Counted from the first letter of the stretch, positions 7,318-16,791 are shown. The stretch is 39,493 bases of DNA from Phormidium willei BDU 130791 (GCA_001637315.1 LSZA01000030.1:1-39493); one strand, 5' to 3'. Notes: generated by a model from the sequence alone, not told the origin. Numbers and translations are program-made.

Positions 7318-10161
7318 CTATTGCGCTTGATAACCGGTCAAGAACTCACATAAGGCGCGTTCTTGATACTGACTGGCTAAATGTTGTAGATGATCGGTGA
7401 AGGGACGTAATTGAGGGTGGTCTTGTTCGAGTTGGTTGGCGCGGCGTTTCAAGTCTTTTAAATTCCCTTTACGAGCTAAATGGAGCAGTTCTTCAATGAC
7501 CGTATCAGGAACCATCTCTGGGGGACAGGCTTGTTCTACGGTTTTGGAGGTCTGGGACTGTTGGCGTTCTCCATCCTCTTGTAAGATCCAGCGTAACTGA
7601 AGATGGCGCTCTAACAGTTGTAAGATATCACTGCGATGGAAGGGTTTGGTTAAAAACGCCGTCGCACCCGCGTTTAAACTGCGCTCTCGTGCATCACTAA
7701 AAACATGACTGGAGAGGGCAATAATAGGTAGCTTGGCGCTAGACTCGCGCTGGCGTAAGCTTTCAATCAAGCTAATCCCATCGCGATCGGGTAAGTCGAG
7801 TTCAGTCACAATCCCATCAACATGATGGTTTTCTAGCCTTTTTAAGGCTTCTTGTGCTGTGGCTGCTTCCACAATTGAGAACCCGATGGGAGTCAGTAAG
7901 CCACTGATGATACTACGGCTGTCTGCTGATGGATCAACAAGCAATAAACAAGGGGATGTTCCGGATACTGACGCGATTTTAGAGTAGTCTCGTGAGAGAA
8001 TCGGCGCTTCTTTCATCTCTAAGGTTGGCAAGGTTAACTCAAAATAAAAGCAGCTCCCTTGTCCCGGCTGGCTGTCCACCTGTAACTCTGACCCCATTAA
8101 ACGAATGAGTTGGCAACAGATTGCTAAGCCTAATCCAGTTCCTTCGGCGAGTTTTTGGGATTCTTTAACTTGCTCAAATGGCAAAAAAACGGTTTTTAAT
8201 TGCTCGGAAGATATGCCGACTCCTGTATCATTAACAATAAATTTTAAATGAGTTTCTTCAGGATTTATATTAGGTTTTGATTCAGGACTATCAGCATTAA
8301 TTGAAGAATTAACGGGATAAACCTGTAGCGAAACAGACCCTTTTGACGTAAATTTAACAGCATTACTCATCAAGTTTACTAAAACTTGCCGGAGTCGCTT
8401 GTCGTCGGCAATGACCAGTTTTGGTAGCGATGGATCGAGTTCCATAAAAAAGGAAATCCCCTTTTTTTCTGCCGCCGGCTTAAACATTTGCGCCGCTTGC
8501 AGTAGAAAGGGTTTTAAGGGAATGGGTTTGGGGTCAAGTTCTAGTTTACGGGCTTCAATTTTGGAGAGGTCGAGAATGTCGTTAATCAGTTCTAACAGAT
8601 AGGTTCCACATTGATAGATCACCCCTACACCGCGACGTTGACTGTTGAGATCCTTGGCATGTTGGAGGATTTGTGCATAGCCGAGAATGCCGTTGAGGGG
8701 AGTTCGCAACTCATGACTCATGTTGGCCAGAAACTCACTTTTGGCAATGTTGGCGGCGTCAGCGGCTTGTTTGGCACTTTCGAGTTCTTGAGTACGCTGA
8801 AAAACTTGGCGTTCTAGGTCATTGGAGTAGTCTTGTAAGCGTTGGGTAAAGGCCCGTAATTGATGTTGATGATAGCGATGACGAGTCAGTGTGATGCTCG
8901 CCGCGAAGGCTAGGAGCGGGGACACCGTAGGAATGAGCCAACCGCTTAAGAGGCTAGCATAGGCGATCGCCGCCATGACCAGAGTTCCCCCAGTCACCAG
9001 TAATAGGGGATAAAGCCAAGTGGACTGCTCCTTAAAGGGATCTCGAAGCAACCCCCGCCAAGTTCCATAAGTTCCCAACGCCGCCCAGAACAAAATCCAG
9101 CCCCATTCACCATAATGAGGCCAGAAGCGAATCATGGGCCGGCCATCGAGGGCGCTACTGAGAATTTGACTAACTCCATGAGCGTGAACTTCCACACCAC
9201 TCATGTAATAGTCAGGGAGAGAATTTGGGTTCCTCCAGGCTTCGCCATCCCTCGTGGAGTCTGAAGAACTACCAGCGTTGAGGCGATACTGGTTGAGACG
9301 ATACTGATAGAGAGCCTGACTATAGGGCGTGAGAAAGAAGTCGTTAATACTCTCAGCTTCCGAGCCAATCAAGACAATGCGATCGCGAATCAACTCCGGT
9401 GACACGCTCCCCTGCACAACATCCGACACAGACACCTTATCAAAAGGACTCGCGGGACTGCGATAGTTGAGAAAAATCTGATAGCCCCCTAAATCGGCGG
9501 GAGAATAGCCCCCCTCAACCCCCGTTAAGGGCGAAAACTGAGCTTGTCCGAGTTGATAGTGATGCGTTTGTTCCTCGCGGACCTCTAAATTGACGCCCAT
9601 CTGTTGTAAATAGAGGAGACTCACCTGAGTCGCAAAACCGAGCTTAATCTCTCCCTCAACGGGGGCGGAGACAATGAGGCGGCGAATTTTACTATCACCA
9701 TCTTCAGGCACATCGGCTAACCCCACGCGATTGGCCTGGGCCAAAATGGGTGGCGGTGCAACGGTTCCGCTTCCAAACGCCTTTTCGACACCAATCAAAT
9801 TAGGAAGTTCCGTCATCAGGGTCTGTAGCCGTTCATGACCGGGATTTTGTGGCAGATCTCGATAGAGATCTAAGCCAATGACGCGGGGATTTTCGGCGGC
9901 TAAGGTTTCTAACAGATTGGCTAACACCGCATCCGAGAGGGGCCACCCCCCTAACGCCGTGATATCCGCTTCTTGCACCGTCACCAACAACAGCCGAGAT
10001 TCTAAGGATTCCGCAGGACGCAACACCAAAAGCGTATCAATGGCCAGCCATTCCAACCGTTGAAATGTCCCCCAAGCTGATCCAAGGGCGACGGTTGTGG
10101 TGACCAAGGCGACAATCACATCTCGCTCAAAGCGTTTCAGCCAACGGGAAAGACCCAACAT
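7318..10161 (-). CDS. CHASE2-domain hybrid sensor histidine kinase with degenerate receiver
   Basis: The predicted 947-residue membrane sensor kinase has, in order: an N-terminal membrane helix (~15-35), an extracytoplasmic CHASE2 sensor (to ~330), two or three more membrane helices (~350-430), a coiled coil, a HisKA H-box with the phospho-acceptor H483 in MSHELRTP, HATPase boxes (N in LMSNAVKF, DTGVGIS, GTGLGLA), and a receiver (~755-860). In the receiver the phospho-acceptor Asp position is Glu787 (TELDLP) and only one N-terminal acidic residue remains, while Ser and Lys (FLTKP) are kept. A helical tail of about 90 residues follows. ATG 10161 was preferred to the upstream alternative at 10242 because it avoids a 73-base overlap and leaves 8 bases after the DUF928 stop. 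It lies between the DUF928 and CHAT genes and probably senses an envelope signal. Confidence 0.9.
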   Translation of the reverse strand: MLGLSRWLKRFERDVIVALVTTTVALGSAWGTFQRLEWLAIDTLLVLRPAESLESRLLLVTVQEADITALGGWPLSDAVLANLLETLAAENPRVIGLDLYRDLPQNPGHERLQTLMTELPNLIGVEKAFGSGTVAPPPILAQANRVGLADVPEDGDSKIRRLIVSAPVEGEIKLGFATQVSLLYLQQMGVNLEVREEQTHHYQLGQAQFSPLTGVEGGYSPADLGGYQIFLNYRSPASPFDKVSVSDVVQGSVSPELIRDRIVLIGSEAESINDFFLTPYSQALYQYRLNQYRLNAGSSSDSTRDGEAWRNPNSLPDYYMSGVEVHAHGVSQILSSALDGRPMIRFWPHYGEWGWILFWAALGTYGTWRGLLRDPFKEQSTWLYPLLLVTGGTLVMAAIAYASLLSGWLIPTVSPLLAFAASITLTRHRYHQHQLRAFTQRLQDYSNDLERQVFQRTQELESAKQAADAANIAKSEFLANMSHELRTPLNGILGYAQILQHAKDLNSQRRGVGVIYQCGTYLLELINDILDLSKIEARKLELDPKPIPLKPFLLQAAQMFKPAAEKKGISFFMELDPSLPKLVIADDKRLRQVLVNLMSNAVKFTSKGSVSLQVYPVNSSINADSPESKPNINPEETHLKFIVNDTGVGISSEQLKTVFLPFEQVKESQKLAEGTGLGLAICCQLIRLMGSELQVDSQPGQGSCFYFELTLPTLEMKEAPILSRDYSKIASVSGTSPCLLLVDPSADSRSIISGLLTPIGFSIVEAATAQEALKRLENHHVDGIVTELDLPDRDGISLIESLRQRESSAKLPIIALSSHVFSDARERSLNAGATAFLTKPFHRSDILQLLERHLQLRWILQEDGERQQSQTSKTVEQACPPEMVPDTVIEELLHLARKGNLKDLKRRANQLEQDHPQLRPFTDHLQHLASQYQERALCEFLTGYQAQ

Positions 10162-10169
10162 GGGCAGAG

Positions 10170-10916
10170 TTAGTCCGGGACATCGAGGAACGGTTCGTTG
10201 GCGATCGCGGCCAGGCCCACTTGGTTGAGAAGATCGTCCCAAGACTGACTCACGACAGACGCATCGGGACGATTCTGTCTGAGGTCGGCCAACGTACTCA
10301 AGGCATCATACCAAATCCCCTGACGACCATAGGCATTGGCTAAGGGCAGCGATCGCCGTCCTTTACTTTGTCCCACCATGGCTTTGAGTTCCTCATCTGG
10401 GGACACTCGCCGCACCCAACCGGACACCCGAGGACTATCGGGGCGCAAGCGTTCTTCCGTGACGAGGGCAAAATGCCATTGATAGGTTTGGCCCGTTTCC
10501 AGGCCCGGAATCGTCTCGGGTAACTCCAGGCGCATCACCCCCATCTCAGCCATGGGGACATAGCCTTGATAATGCTGTTCTCCGTCTTCGGTTAGCACAC
10601 TAAAAAAGGCCAAGCGGGCCGATGTCCGTGGTACATACACAAAGAAACTGGGATAGGCTTGGGTCGTTTGACCATAGTGATCGGTTGGCAACAAGGCCCT
10701 CAACTCTGAGGTGGTGTCCCGAGATCCGGCCCCACTGGTATTAACAGGGGGGTCGTCATTGGGAGGAATAAAGGTGACATCCCCTCGGGAGGCGCCTCCC
10801 TGAGTCTGTCGTGGCGGTTCTTCATTGGGAGGAATGAAGGTAATGGCCGCCGCCGGGAAAGAAAGGCCACTGATTAGCCCGATGGTGAGGGTTGAGAGGA
10901 TAAGGCGTGGGAACAT
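10170..10916 (-). CDS. DUF928-domain exported protein
   Basis: A 248-residue protein with a clear signal peptide (hydrophobic core ending PAAA, cleavage near residue 24). The mature N terminus carries a duplicated FIPPN-acidic-PP motif separated by ~20 residues. The remainder matches the cyanobacterial DUF928 pattern: ALLPTDHYG, YPSFFVYVP, a QTYQWHFALV strand, the SGWVRRV segment, then a helical C-terminal part with GIWYDALSTLADLR. The function of DUF928 is not established. It is the first gene of the operon with the CHASE2 kinase and the CHAT protease, and such proteins recur beside CHASE2 and CHAT genes in cyanobacteria, suggesting a shared envelope pathway (inference). The start is separated by only 10 bases from a heptanucleotide repeat array, so its leader is largely repeat DNA. 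Confidence 0.85.
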   Translation of the reverse strand: MFPRLILSTLTIGLISGLSFPAAAITFIPPNEEPPRQTQGGASRGDVTFIPPNDDPPVNTSGAGSRDTTSELRALLPTDHYGQTTQAYPSFFVYVPRTSARLAFFSVLTEDGEQHYQGYVPMAEMGVMRLELPETIPGLETGQTYQWHFALVTEERLRPDSPRVSGWVRRVSPDEELKAMVGQSKGRRSLPLANAYGRQGIWYDALSTLADLRQNRPDASVVSQSWDDLLNQVGLAAIANEPFLDVPD

Positions 10917-10926
10917 GGGGGAAGAA

Positions 10927-10975
10927 GGGAACGGGGAACGGGGAACGGGGAACAGGGAATAGGGAATAGGGAATA
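10927..10975. repeat. Seven tandem heptanucleotide repeats in the DUF928 leader
   Basis: Seven uninterrupted units are visible: three GGGAACG, one GGGAACA and three GGGAATA, ordered by sequence variant. They begin 10 bases upstream of the DUF928 start, in the divergent gap with the oxoprolinase gene. Same family as 3423-3472. Confidence 0.9.
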
Positions 10976-11052
10976 AAAATAACGTAGGGGCGTACCTTTA
11001 TGGTCGTCCTTTTCTTCGGGCAAGAGGTCAAGAGTCCGATCGCACCTACCCG

Positions 11053-11058
11053 TATAAT
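11053..11058 (+). promoter_or_regulatory. Possible -10 element for the 5-oxoprolinase gene
   Basis: A perfect TATAAT lies 87 bases before the ATG at 11145. No convincing -35 hexamer is seen 16-18 bases upstream. It is followed by TTGTGGACAA (11058-11067), a short dyad that could be an operator. Weak evidence only. Confidence 0.35.
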
Positions 11059-11132
11059 TGTGGACAATTCCTCAGTGAAACGGGTTGATTGAGATCACCG
11101 GTTTCTCATGGCTTAATCTCATAGCATCCCAT

Positions 11133-11137
11133 AGGAG
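11133..11137 (+). promoter_or_regulatory. Ribosome binding site deciding the oxoprolinase start
   Basis: AGGAG stands 7 bases before ATG 11145. This supports that start over the upstream in-frame TTG at 11085, which would add 20 residues lacking homology-like character. Confidence 0.75.
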
Positions 11138-11144
11138 TTCCATC

Positions 11145-14100
11145 ATGACCCATTCAGCGCGTTGGCAGTTTTGGATCGATCGCGGAGGGACTTTTACCGA
11201 TATTGTCGCCCAACGCCCCGATGGCCATGTCGTGACCCATAAACTTCTCTCGGAGAATCCTGAACGTTATGCGGATGCAGCGGTACAGGGGATTCGAGAT
11301 CTCTTGCAACTGGACCCGGAAGCGGCCATTCCGGATCACGAAATTGCTGAAGTGCGTATGGGAACCACCGTCGCTACCAATGCTTTATTAGAACGTAAAG
11401 GCGATCGCACGGTGTTGGTTGTCACCGAGGGATTCCGAGATGCACTGCGGATTGGTTACCAAAATCGTCCCAATATTTTTGCCCGTCAGATTGAGTTACC
11501 GAGTCTGTTGTGCGATCGCATCCTCGAAGCCGAAGAACGCTATCAAGCTGATGGAACCTGCCTCAAACCCCTCGATATAGCGGCCCTGAGACCGCAATTG
11601 CAACAGGCCTATGACGATGGGATTCGCAGTTGCGCGATCGCTCTCACCCACGGCTACCGCTATCCTGACCATGAAGACCGCATTGCAGCCATCGCCGCTG
11701 AGATTGGCTTTACGCAAATTAGCCGGTCTCATCATGTCAGTCCCCTGATTAAACTCATCAGTCGCGGCGATACCACCGTTGTCGATGCTTATCTTTCGCC
11801 GATTCTACGCCGCTATGTCGAACAAGTCAGTCGTCGGCTATTTTCCTCCCCCAGTGACCCCCGCCTCCAGTTTATGCAGTCCAATGGCGGCTTGACGGCG
11901 GCCCAAGACTTTCAGGGAAAAGATAGTATTCTCTCGGGTCCGGCTGGGGGAATTGTTGGTGCGGTTCAAACCAGTCGTCGCGCGGGGTTTTTCAAGATTG
12001 TCAGCTTTGATATGGGGGGAACCTCCACGGATGTGGCCCATTATGCCGGCAATCGCGAGGGACCGGTTGAATATGAACGGGAGTTTGAGACGGAGGTGGC
12101 CGGGGTGCGGCTACGAACCCCGATGATGGCGGTGCATACCGTCGCCGCTGGTGGTGGAAGTATTTTGCATTTTGACGGATCTCGCTATCGCGTCGGTCCT
12201 GACTCGGCGGGGGCCAATCCTGGCCCGGCGGCCTATCGACGCGGCGGTCCTCTCACCGTCACCGATTGCAATGTCATGTTGGGGAAACTGCAACCCCAGT
12301 TGTTCCCAGCGGTGTTTGGCCCCGATGGGAATCAACCGCTGGATGCGGAGGTGGTTCGTCAGCAGTTTCAGGCCTTGGCTGGAGAGATTCACGCGGCGAC
12401 GGGGGATGAACGCCATCCCGAGGCGGTGGCTTCAGGGTTTCTGGCGATCGCCGTGGAGATTATGGCCAATGCGATTAAGAAAATCTCTCTACAACGGGGC
12501 TATGATGTTTCCAACTATACCCTCTGCTGTTTTGGCGGGGCGGGAGGACAACACGCCTGTTTGATTGCTGAAGCCTTGGGGATTTCAACTATCTTTCTCC
12601 ATCCTTATGCGGGGGTTCTCTCGGCCTATGGGATGGGGTTGGCGGATCAGCGTCAGTTACAGGAGATGTCCCTGGAATTACCCTTATCGCCTCAGACGTA
12701 TCCGCAACTTGAACGCCAGTTTGAGATTATGGCCCAGGGGGGGATGGGATCTGGGGGCGATTCGCCACCCTCATCGCCACCCTCATCGCAACAGTTACGC
12801 AAAGTCCATTTGAAGTATGAGGGGACTGATTCGGCGTTGATTGTGGATTTTGCCACGATTCCCGAGATGCGATCGGCTTTTGAAGCCCTGTATCGTCAAC
12901 GCTATGGCTTTGTCATGGAGGCTAAACCCCTGGTGGTGGGTACGGTGTCCCTGGAGACTGTTTGGCGGGGCGATCGCCCGGCTGAACAAGCGCGAACCCG
13001 TCAGTCGGATCAGCCGCCGCAAGCGATGACAACGGTATCCGCCTATCTCAAAGGGGATTGGCGACAAACTCCGGTGTATGAACGAGATAGCTTGCAACCT
13101 GGGGATGTGATCCAAAGTCCGGCGATCCTGATTGAGTCTACGGGAACCAATGTTCTCGAACCCGGTTGGGAGGCGACGTTGACGGAACAAAATCATCTCA
13201 TTTTCCGCCAATGTCAACCGATAGAGGATCAGGGAACGCCTGAGACGGATGAGATGAATGAGATTGACTGCGATCGCGCTGATCCGGTGTTATTGGAGAT
13301 TTTTAATCATCTGTTTCGGGCGATCGCCGAACAGATGGGGGTGACGCTGCAAAATACCAGTACCTCCGTCAATATTAAAGAACGGCTTGATTTTTCTTGC
13401 GCTATCTTCGATGGGGAGGGCCAATTGGTGGCCAATGCGCCCCATATTCCCGTTCATTTAGGCTCGATGAGTGAGAGTGTGCAAGCCTTGATTACGCGAT
13501 CGGGTGACTCCCTCAATCCCGGAGATGTTTGTGTTCTCAATAATCCCTATAATGGCGGCACTCATTTACCCGATATTACCGTCATTACGCCAGTATTTGC
13601 CCCTGTTTTAGACTCCGACAATCCAAATAAGCGGAACAGGCTAAACACGCCTTTATTCTATGTTGCGGCTCGCGGTCATCATGCTGATATTGGCGGTATC
13701 ACTCCCGGTTCGATGCCCCCAAATAGTCGCCATATTGAGGATGAAGGGATTCTCTTAGAGTGTTTAGCCTTAGTGAAACAAGGGGTCTTTCAAGAAGAAA
13801 TGCTCCGAGAGGTGCTGCGATCGGGTCCTCATCCTGCCCGCAATATAGCTCAAAACATCGCCGATTTACAAGCCCAAATTGCCGCCAATCAAAAGGGAGT
13901 TGATGAACTCATTAAAATGGTTTGTCATTACGGATTGACAACCGTACAAGCCTATATGAATCATGTTCAAGATAATGCCGAAGAATCCGTCCGTCGAGCA
14001 ATTTCCGTTCTCAAAGATGGGAATTTCACGTATTATTTAGATGGCGGCGAGCCAATCAAAGTTTCTATCACAATTAATGCCGAACAGCGCTCCGCGAAAA

Positions 14101-14840
14101 TTGATTTTAGCGGTACAGCCTCCCAACTTCAAACAAACTTTAATGCTCCCGCCGCTGTGTGTAAAGCCGCCGTTCTCTATGTCTTTCGGACCTTAGTTGA
14201 GGATGATATTCCCCTCAATGCTGGCTGTTTAAAACCCCTAGATATCATTATTCCCGAGGGCTGTTTACTGAATCCTAACTATCCGGCGGCTGTGGTGGCG
14301 GGTAATGTGGAAACCTCTCAAGGGATTACAGATGCCCTGTATGGAGCCTTAGGGGTGTTGGCGGGGTCTCAGGGAACCATGAATAATTTTACCTTTGGTA
14401 ACGAAACCTATCAATATTATGAAACCATTTGTGGCGGGTCTGGGGCAGGTCCAGGGTTCTCGGGGACGGATGCGGTGCATACCCACATGACAAATTCCCG
14501 TATGACCGACCCAGAGGTTCTGGAATGGCGCTTTCCGGTACTTTTGGAGTCATTTGCCATTCGCCGGGGAAGTGGCGGCCAGGGGCAATTTTGCGGCGGA
14601 TCGGGGGTGGTGCGTCGCTTGCGGTTTTTGGAACCGATGATGGCCTCGATTCTCTCGGGCCATCGGCTGGTTCCGCCGTCGGGGTTAGGAGGCGCTGAGC
14701 CAGGCCAAGTGGGACATAATTGGGTTAAACGGGCTGATGGAACCCGCATGGATTTAGGGGGAACGGCAACGGTGGCGATGAATCCGGGGGATGTGTTTGT
14801 GATTGAAACGCCGGGTGGAGGAGGGTTTGGGGCGCGGTAA
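11145..14840 (+). CDS. ATP-dependent 5-oxoprolinase (fused HyuA-HyuB type)
   Basis: This 1231-residue cytosolic enzyme hydrolyses 5-oxo-L-proline (pyroglutamate) to glutamate with ATP in the glutathione salvage cycle; a hydantoinase activity cannot be excluded. The N-terminal half (~1-680) is the HyuA/ASKHA-like ATPase with DRGGTFTDI near residue 10, [29 protein letters not shown] and [10 protein letters not shown]. The second half (~715-1230) is the HyuB part with [22 protein letters not shown] and a C-terminal GGGGFG. Both halves are in one frame, as in the eukaryotic enzyme and many cyanobacterial forms, where other bacteria often have two genes. The linker carries a short Ser/Pro repeat (around 12760-12790). 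It is divergent from the DUF928 operon and appears monocistronic. Confidence 0.9.
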   Translation: MTHSARWQFWIDRGGTFTDIVAQRPDGHVVTHKLLSENPERYADAAVQGIRDLLQLDPEAAIPDHEIAEVRMGTTVATNALLERKGDRTVLVVTEGFRDALRIGYQNRPNIFARQIELPSLLCDRILEAEERYQADGTCLKPLDIAALRPQLQQAYDDGIRSCAIALTHGYRYPDHEDRIAAIAAEIGFTQISRSHHVSPLIKLISRGDTTVVDAYLSPILRRYVEQVSRRLFSSPSDPRLQFMQSNGGLTAAQDFQGKDSILSGPAGGIVGAVQTSRRAGFFKIVSFDMGGTSTDVAHYAGNREGPVEYEREFETEVAGVRLRTPMMAVHTVAAGGGSILHFDGSRYRVGPDSAGANPGPAAYRRGGPLTVTDCNVMLGKLQPQLFPAVFGPDGNQPLDAEVVRQQFQALAGEIHAATGDERHPEAVASGFLAIAVEIMANAIKKISLQRGYDVSNYTLCCFGGAGGQHACLIAEALGISTIFLHPYAGVLSAYGMGLADQRQLQEMSLELPLSPQTYPQLERQFEIMAQGGMGSGGDSPPSSPPSSQQLRKVHLKYEGTDSALIVDFATIPEMRSAFEALYRQRYGFVMEAKPLVVGTVSLETVWRGDRPAEQARTRQSDQPPQAMTTVSAYLKGDWRQTPVYERDSLQPGDVIQSPAILIESTGTNVLEPGWEATLTEQNHLIFRQCQPIEDQGTPETDEMNEIDCDRADPVLLEIFNHLFRAIAEQMGVTLQNTSTSVNIKERLDFSCAIFDGEGQLVANAPHIPVHLGSMSESVQALITRSGDSLNPGDVCVLNNPYNGGTHLPDITVITPVFAPVLDSDNPNKRNRLNTPLFYVAARGHHADIGGITPGSMPPNSRHIEDEGILLECLALVKQGVFQEEMLREVLRSGPHPARNIAQNIADLQAQIAANQKGVDELIKMVCHYGLTTVQAYMNHVQDNAEESVRRAISVLKDGNFTYYLDGGEPIKVSITINAEQRSAKIDFSGTASQLQTNFNAPAAVCKAAVLYVFRTLVEDDIPLNAGCLKPLDIIIPEGCLLNPNYPAAVVAGNVETSQGITDALYGALGVLAGSQGTMNNFTFGNETYQYYETICGGSGAGPGFSGTDAVHTHMTNSRMTDPEVLEWRFPVLLESFAIRRGSGGQGQFCGGSGVVRRLRFLEPMMASILSGHRLVPPSGLGGAEPGQVGHNWVKRADGTRMDLGGTATVAMNPGDVFVIETPGGGGFGAR

Positions 14841-14954
14841 GAGGAAGCGGCCGGCGATCGCCTCAACCACTTTGGCGGCGATGTTAACGTAGGGGGAAAG
14901 GGCAAATCACCAACAGAACAAGACAGCTACAAGTTACCGGAAGACCCGAAGTCT

Positions 14955-15098
14955 TTCCCCTCTTGGGAGGGGTGCCCGGAGGGCGGGGTGGGTGATCCGC
15001 TGTTCCCCTCTTGGGAGGGGTGCCCGGAGGGCGGGGTGGGTGATCCGCTGTTCCCCTCTTGGGAGGGGTGCCCGGAGGGCGGGGTGGGTGATCTGCTG
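14955..15098. repeat. Three tandem 48-bp palindrome-containing repeats
   Basis: Units at 14955-15002, 15003-15050 and 15051-15098 are identical except for a single C/T difference in the third. Each unit contains two small inverted repeats: CCCCTC-TTGG-GAGGGG, then GCCC-GGA-GGGC. The length of 48 is a multiple of three, so a repeated peptide (FPSWEGCPEGGVGDPL) is open in one frame by chance. The unit looks like a dispersed intergenic cyanobacterial palindromic element that has expanded locally. It lies 33 bases before the DUF1517 start. Confidence 0.9.
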
Positions 15099-15131
15099 TT
15101 CCCTGTTTCCTATTCTCCTTTCTCTGGTCTT

Positions 15132-16481
15132 ATGAAAAAACTATCTCTACTGTTAGCAAGTTTGTTGGCTATTCTTTCGGTCAACAGCATGAGTATTAGA
15201 AATTCGGCGGTTCACTTTAACCTGGAATTTGGGATTGAGTTGGCTGAGGCCCGTCGGGGCGGTGGCCGCAGTCGAGGGGGGTCTTTTAGTCGCCCCAGTC
15301 GCACCTCCCCGAGTCGTTCTCGTGGGTCTGGTGGGTCTTCGGGAGGGAGTCGCCCGTCACGAAGTACACCGTCACGAAGTACGCCATCACGCACAACTCC
15401 CCGAAGTACGCCCCGAAGTACGCCCCGAAGTACGCCCCGAAGTACGCCCCAGAGTACACCCACCCCCTCATCAGGAGGGGGGTCAACGGGGGGACGAGTC
15501 CGAGGCGGCTCGTTTACAACGCCAACTCCGGCCCCTACGCCGGACAGTCGCCCAGGAACAGCACCGGCGAGGGTTCCCCAACGGACAACTCCAGCCCCCA
15601 CCGCGCCTCGTGCGGACTCTTACCGCGATGAGACCCCACCCCGTGTCGAACGCTCTCGCTCGTTCTTCTTTGTTCCGCTTCCAGGTGGGGGAGGTGGCGG
15701 TTCGACGGGTTCCTCGGTGCAAAATCAGGGATCTCAGGTTCAAGGGGAAACGCCAGAGACTAGACCGGAAGGACAACTCACTCAGGACGCTCAAACGAGG
15801 TCTCAGGGGAGTCGTCGGAATGGTTCTGGTGGGTTTGTGCTATTCCTGATTCTCTTAGTGGGAGCGGGGATTCTCATGTGGTGGCTCCTGAGTCGTCGTC
15901 GTTCGGATGCGGCGGCTGAGTCGCAGCTGACGGTGACGAAGCTGCAAGTGGGGTTGTTGGCTCAGGCCCGTGAGCTTCAGTCTCGTTTGACGGAGTTGAG
16001 TTTGGAGGCTGACCTCGCCTCCCCTGAGGGACTTAAGGAGTTTCTCCAGGAATGTTCGTTGTCGTTGTTGTCTCACCCTGATTACTGGACTCATGCTCAA
16101 GGGGAGTCTCAGAGCTTTGCGAGTTCTGAAGATGCGGAAAAGGCCTTTGAGCAGTTCTCGATTCAGGAACGCAGTAAGTTCAGTGAGGAAACGCTCTCGA
16201 ATGTGGGGGGACGGATTCGCGATCGCTCGGCGGAAGCGGATGAGGACTCTGATCCGGGTGAGCATATTGTGGTGACGTTCTTGGTGGCGACACGGGGTCA
16301 GGAACCTCCGTTTGAAACGATTTCGGCGGCGGAGGATCTTCAGGCGGCGTTGCAAACTCTGGCGGCGGTTCCCACGGACTCGCTGTTGGTGTTTGAGTTA
16401 CTCTGGACACCTCAGGCTGAGACGGATTCTCTGACGGCGGATGATTTGTTGAGCTATTACCCGGATTTAGTGATCCTTTAG
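15132..16481 (+). CDS. DUF1517-family membrane protein with Ser/Thr/Pro/Arg-rich N-terminal region
   Basis: The 449-residue protein starts with a signal sequence or signal anchor (MKKLSLLLASLLAIL). A long disordered region follows, rich in Gly, Arg, Ser, Pro and Thr (~35-210), with RSTP tetrapeptide repeats encoded by a 12-bp tandem repeat. A glycine cluster comes next, then a membrane helix (FVLFLILLVGAGILMWWLL, ~235-253), an RRR stop-transfer segment, and the C-terminal DUF1517 domain (~265-449) ending LLSYYPDLVIL. DUF1517 proteins are shared by cyanobacteria and plastids; the function is unknown. ATG 15132 was chosen because the signal peptide starts there; an upstream ATG at 14988 would translate the 48-bp repeats. 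No strong Shine-Dalgarno is visible. A hairpin follows at 16504. Confidence 0.85.
   Translation: MKKLSLLLASLLAILSVNSMSIRNSAVHFNLEFGIELAEARRGGGRSRGGSFSRPSRTSPSRSRGSGGSSGGSRPSRSTPSRSTPSRTTPRSTPRSTPRSTPRSTPQSTPTPSSGGGSTGGRVRGGSFTTPTPAPTPDSRPGTAPARVPQRTTPAPTAPRADSYRDETPPRVERSRSFFFVPLPGGGGGGSTGSSVQNQGSQVQGETPETRPEGQLTQDAQTRSQGSRRNGSGGFVLFLILLVGAGILMWWLLSRRRSDAAAESQLTVTKLQVGLLAQARELQSRLTELSLEADLASPEGLKEFLQECSLSLLSHPDYWTHAQGESQSFASSEDAEKAFEQFSIQERSKFSEETLSNVGGRIRDRSAEADEDSDPGEHIVVTFLVATRGQEPPFETISAAEDLQAALQTLAAVPTDSLLVFELLWTPQAETDSLTADDLLSYYPDLVIL
15399..15458. repeat. 12-bp in-frame tandem repeat inside the DUF1517 gene
   Basis: Four perfect copies of CCCCGAAGTACG (15399-15446) and a fifth degenerate copy (15447-15458) encode RSTP tetrapeptides. 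Looser repeats of the same type precede them (from ~15355). Copy number could vary by slippage without breaking the frame. Confidence 0.9.
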
Positions 16482-16503
16482 TCGGCTTTTGAGAAATCTC
16501 TGG

Positions 16504-16525
16504 AACCCCTGAAGAATCAGGGGTT
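16504..16525 (+). terminator. Hairpin after the DUF1517 gene
   Basis: A perfect 9-bp stem (AACCCCTGA with TCAGGGGTT) closes a 4-base AGAA loop 22 bases after the DUF1517 stop. There is no U-tract directly after it, so it may be a terminator or only an RNA 3' stabiliser. Confidence 0.5.
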
Positions 16526-16791
16526 GTGGAGGGAGGCGATCGCCCTCAAGAATCGGGCGATCGCCACTATTTTTTTGAGAATTTGCTGGAAATTTGCCTA
16601 GAAATGTGAGAAATGTGATATAAAAGGTAAAGTTTTTTAACGCTAGCTGAGAGCGCATTTTCTTTGGCGTTGCTATCCCGATTCAGGGTGGGCAAGGTTG
16701 GAGTGCGATCGCTTTTTTTTGTCTCAAAATTTGCCGGTCTTGGATTTTTAAAGTCTTAAGAATTTTTTAGCAAAACAACGGCGGAAAAAAG

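Noticed and set aside
10162-10242. Longer start of the CHASE2 kinase
   Set aside because: It would overlap the DUF928 gene by 73 bases, and its 27 extra residues look like a shadow translation with no membrane or domain features.
10822-11067. 81-codon minus-strand ORF
   Set aside because: It overlaps the DUF928 signal peptide region and mostly translates the heptamer repeats (repeated PVPRSPF-type peptide).
14417-14905. 162-codon minus-strand ORF opposite the end of the oxoprolinase gene
   Set aside because: It is a Pro-rich shadow of the highly conserved HyuB C terminus on the other strand.
14988-15131. Upstream ATG giving the DUF1517 protein an extra 48 residues with a repeated FPSWEGCPEGGVGDPL peptide
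   Set aside because: The extension is encoded by the palindromic 48-bp repeats, and the normal signal peptide starts at ATG 15132. The repeat is open in frame only because 48 is a multiple of three.
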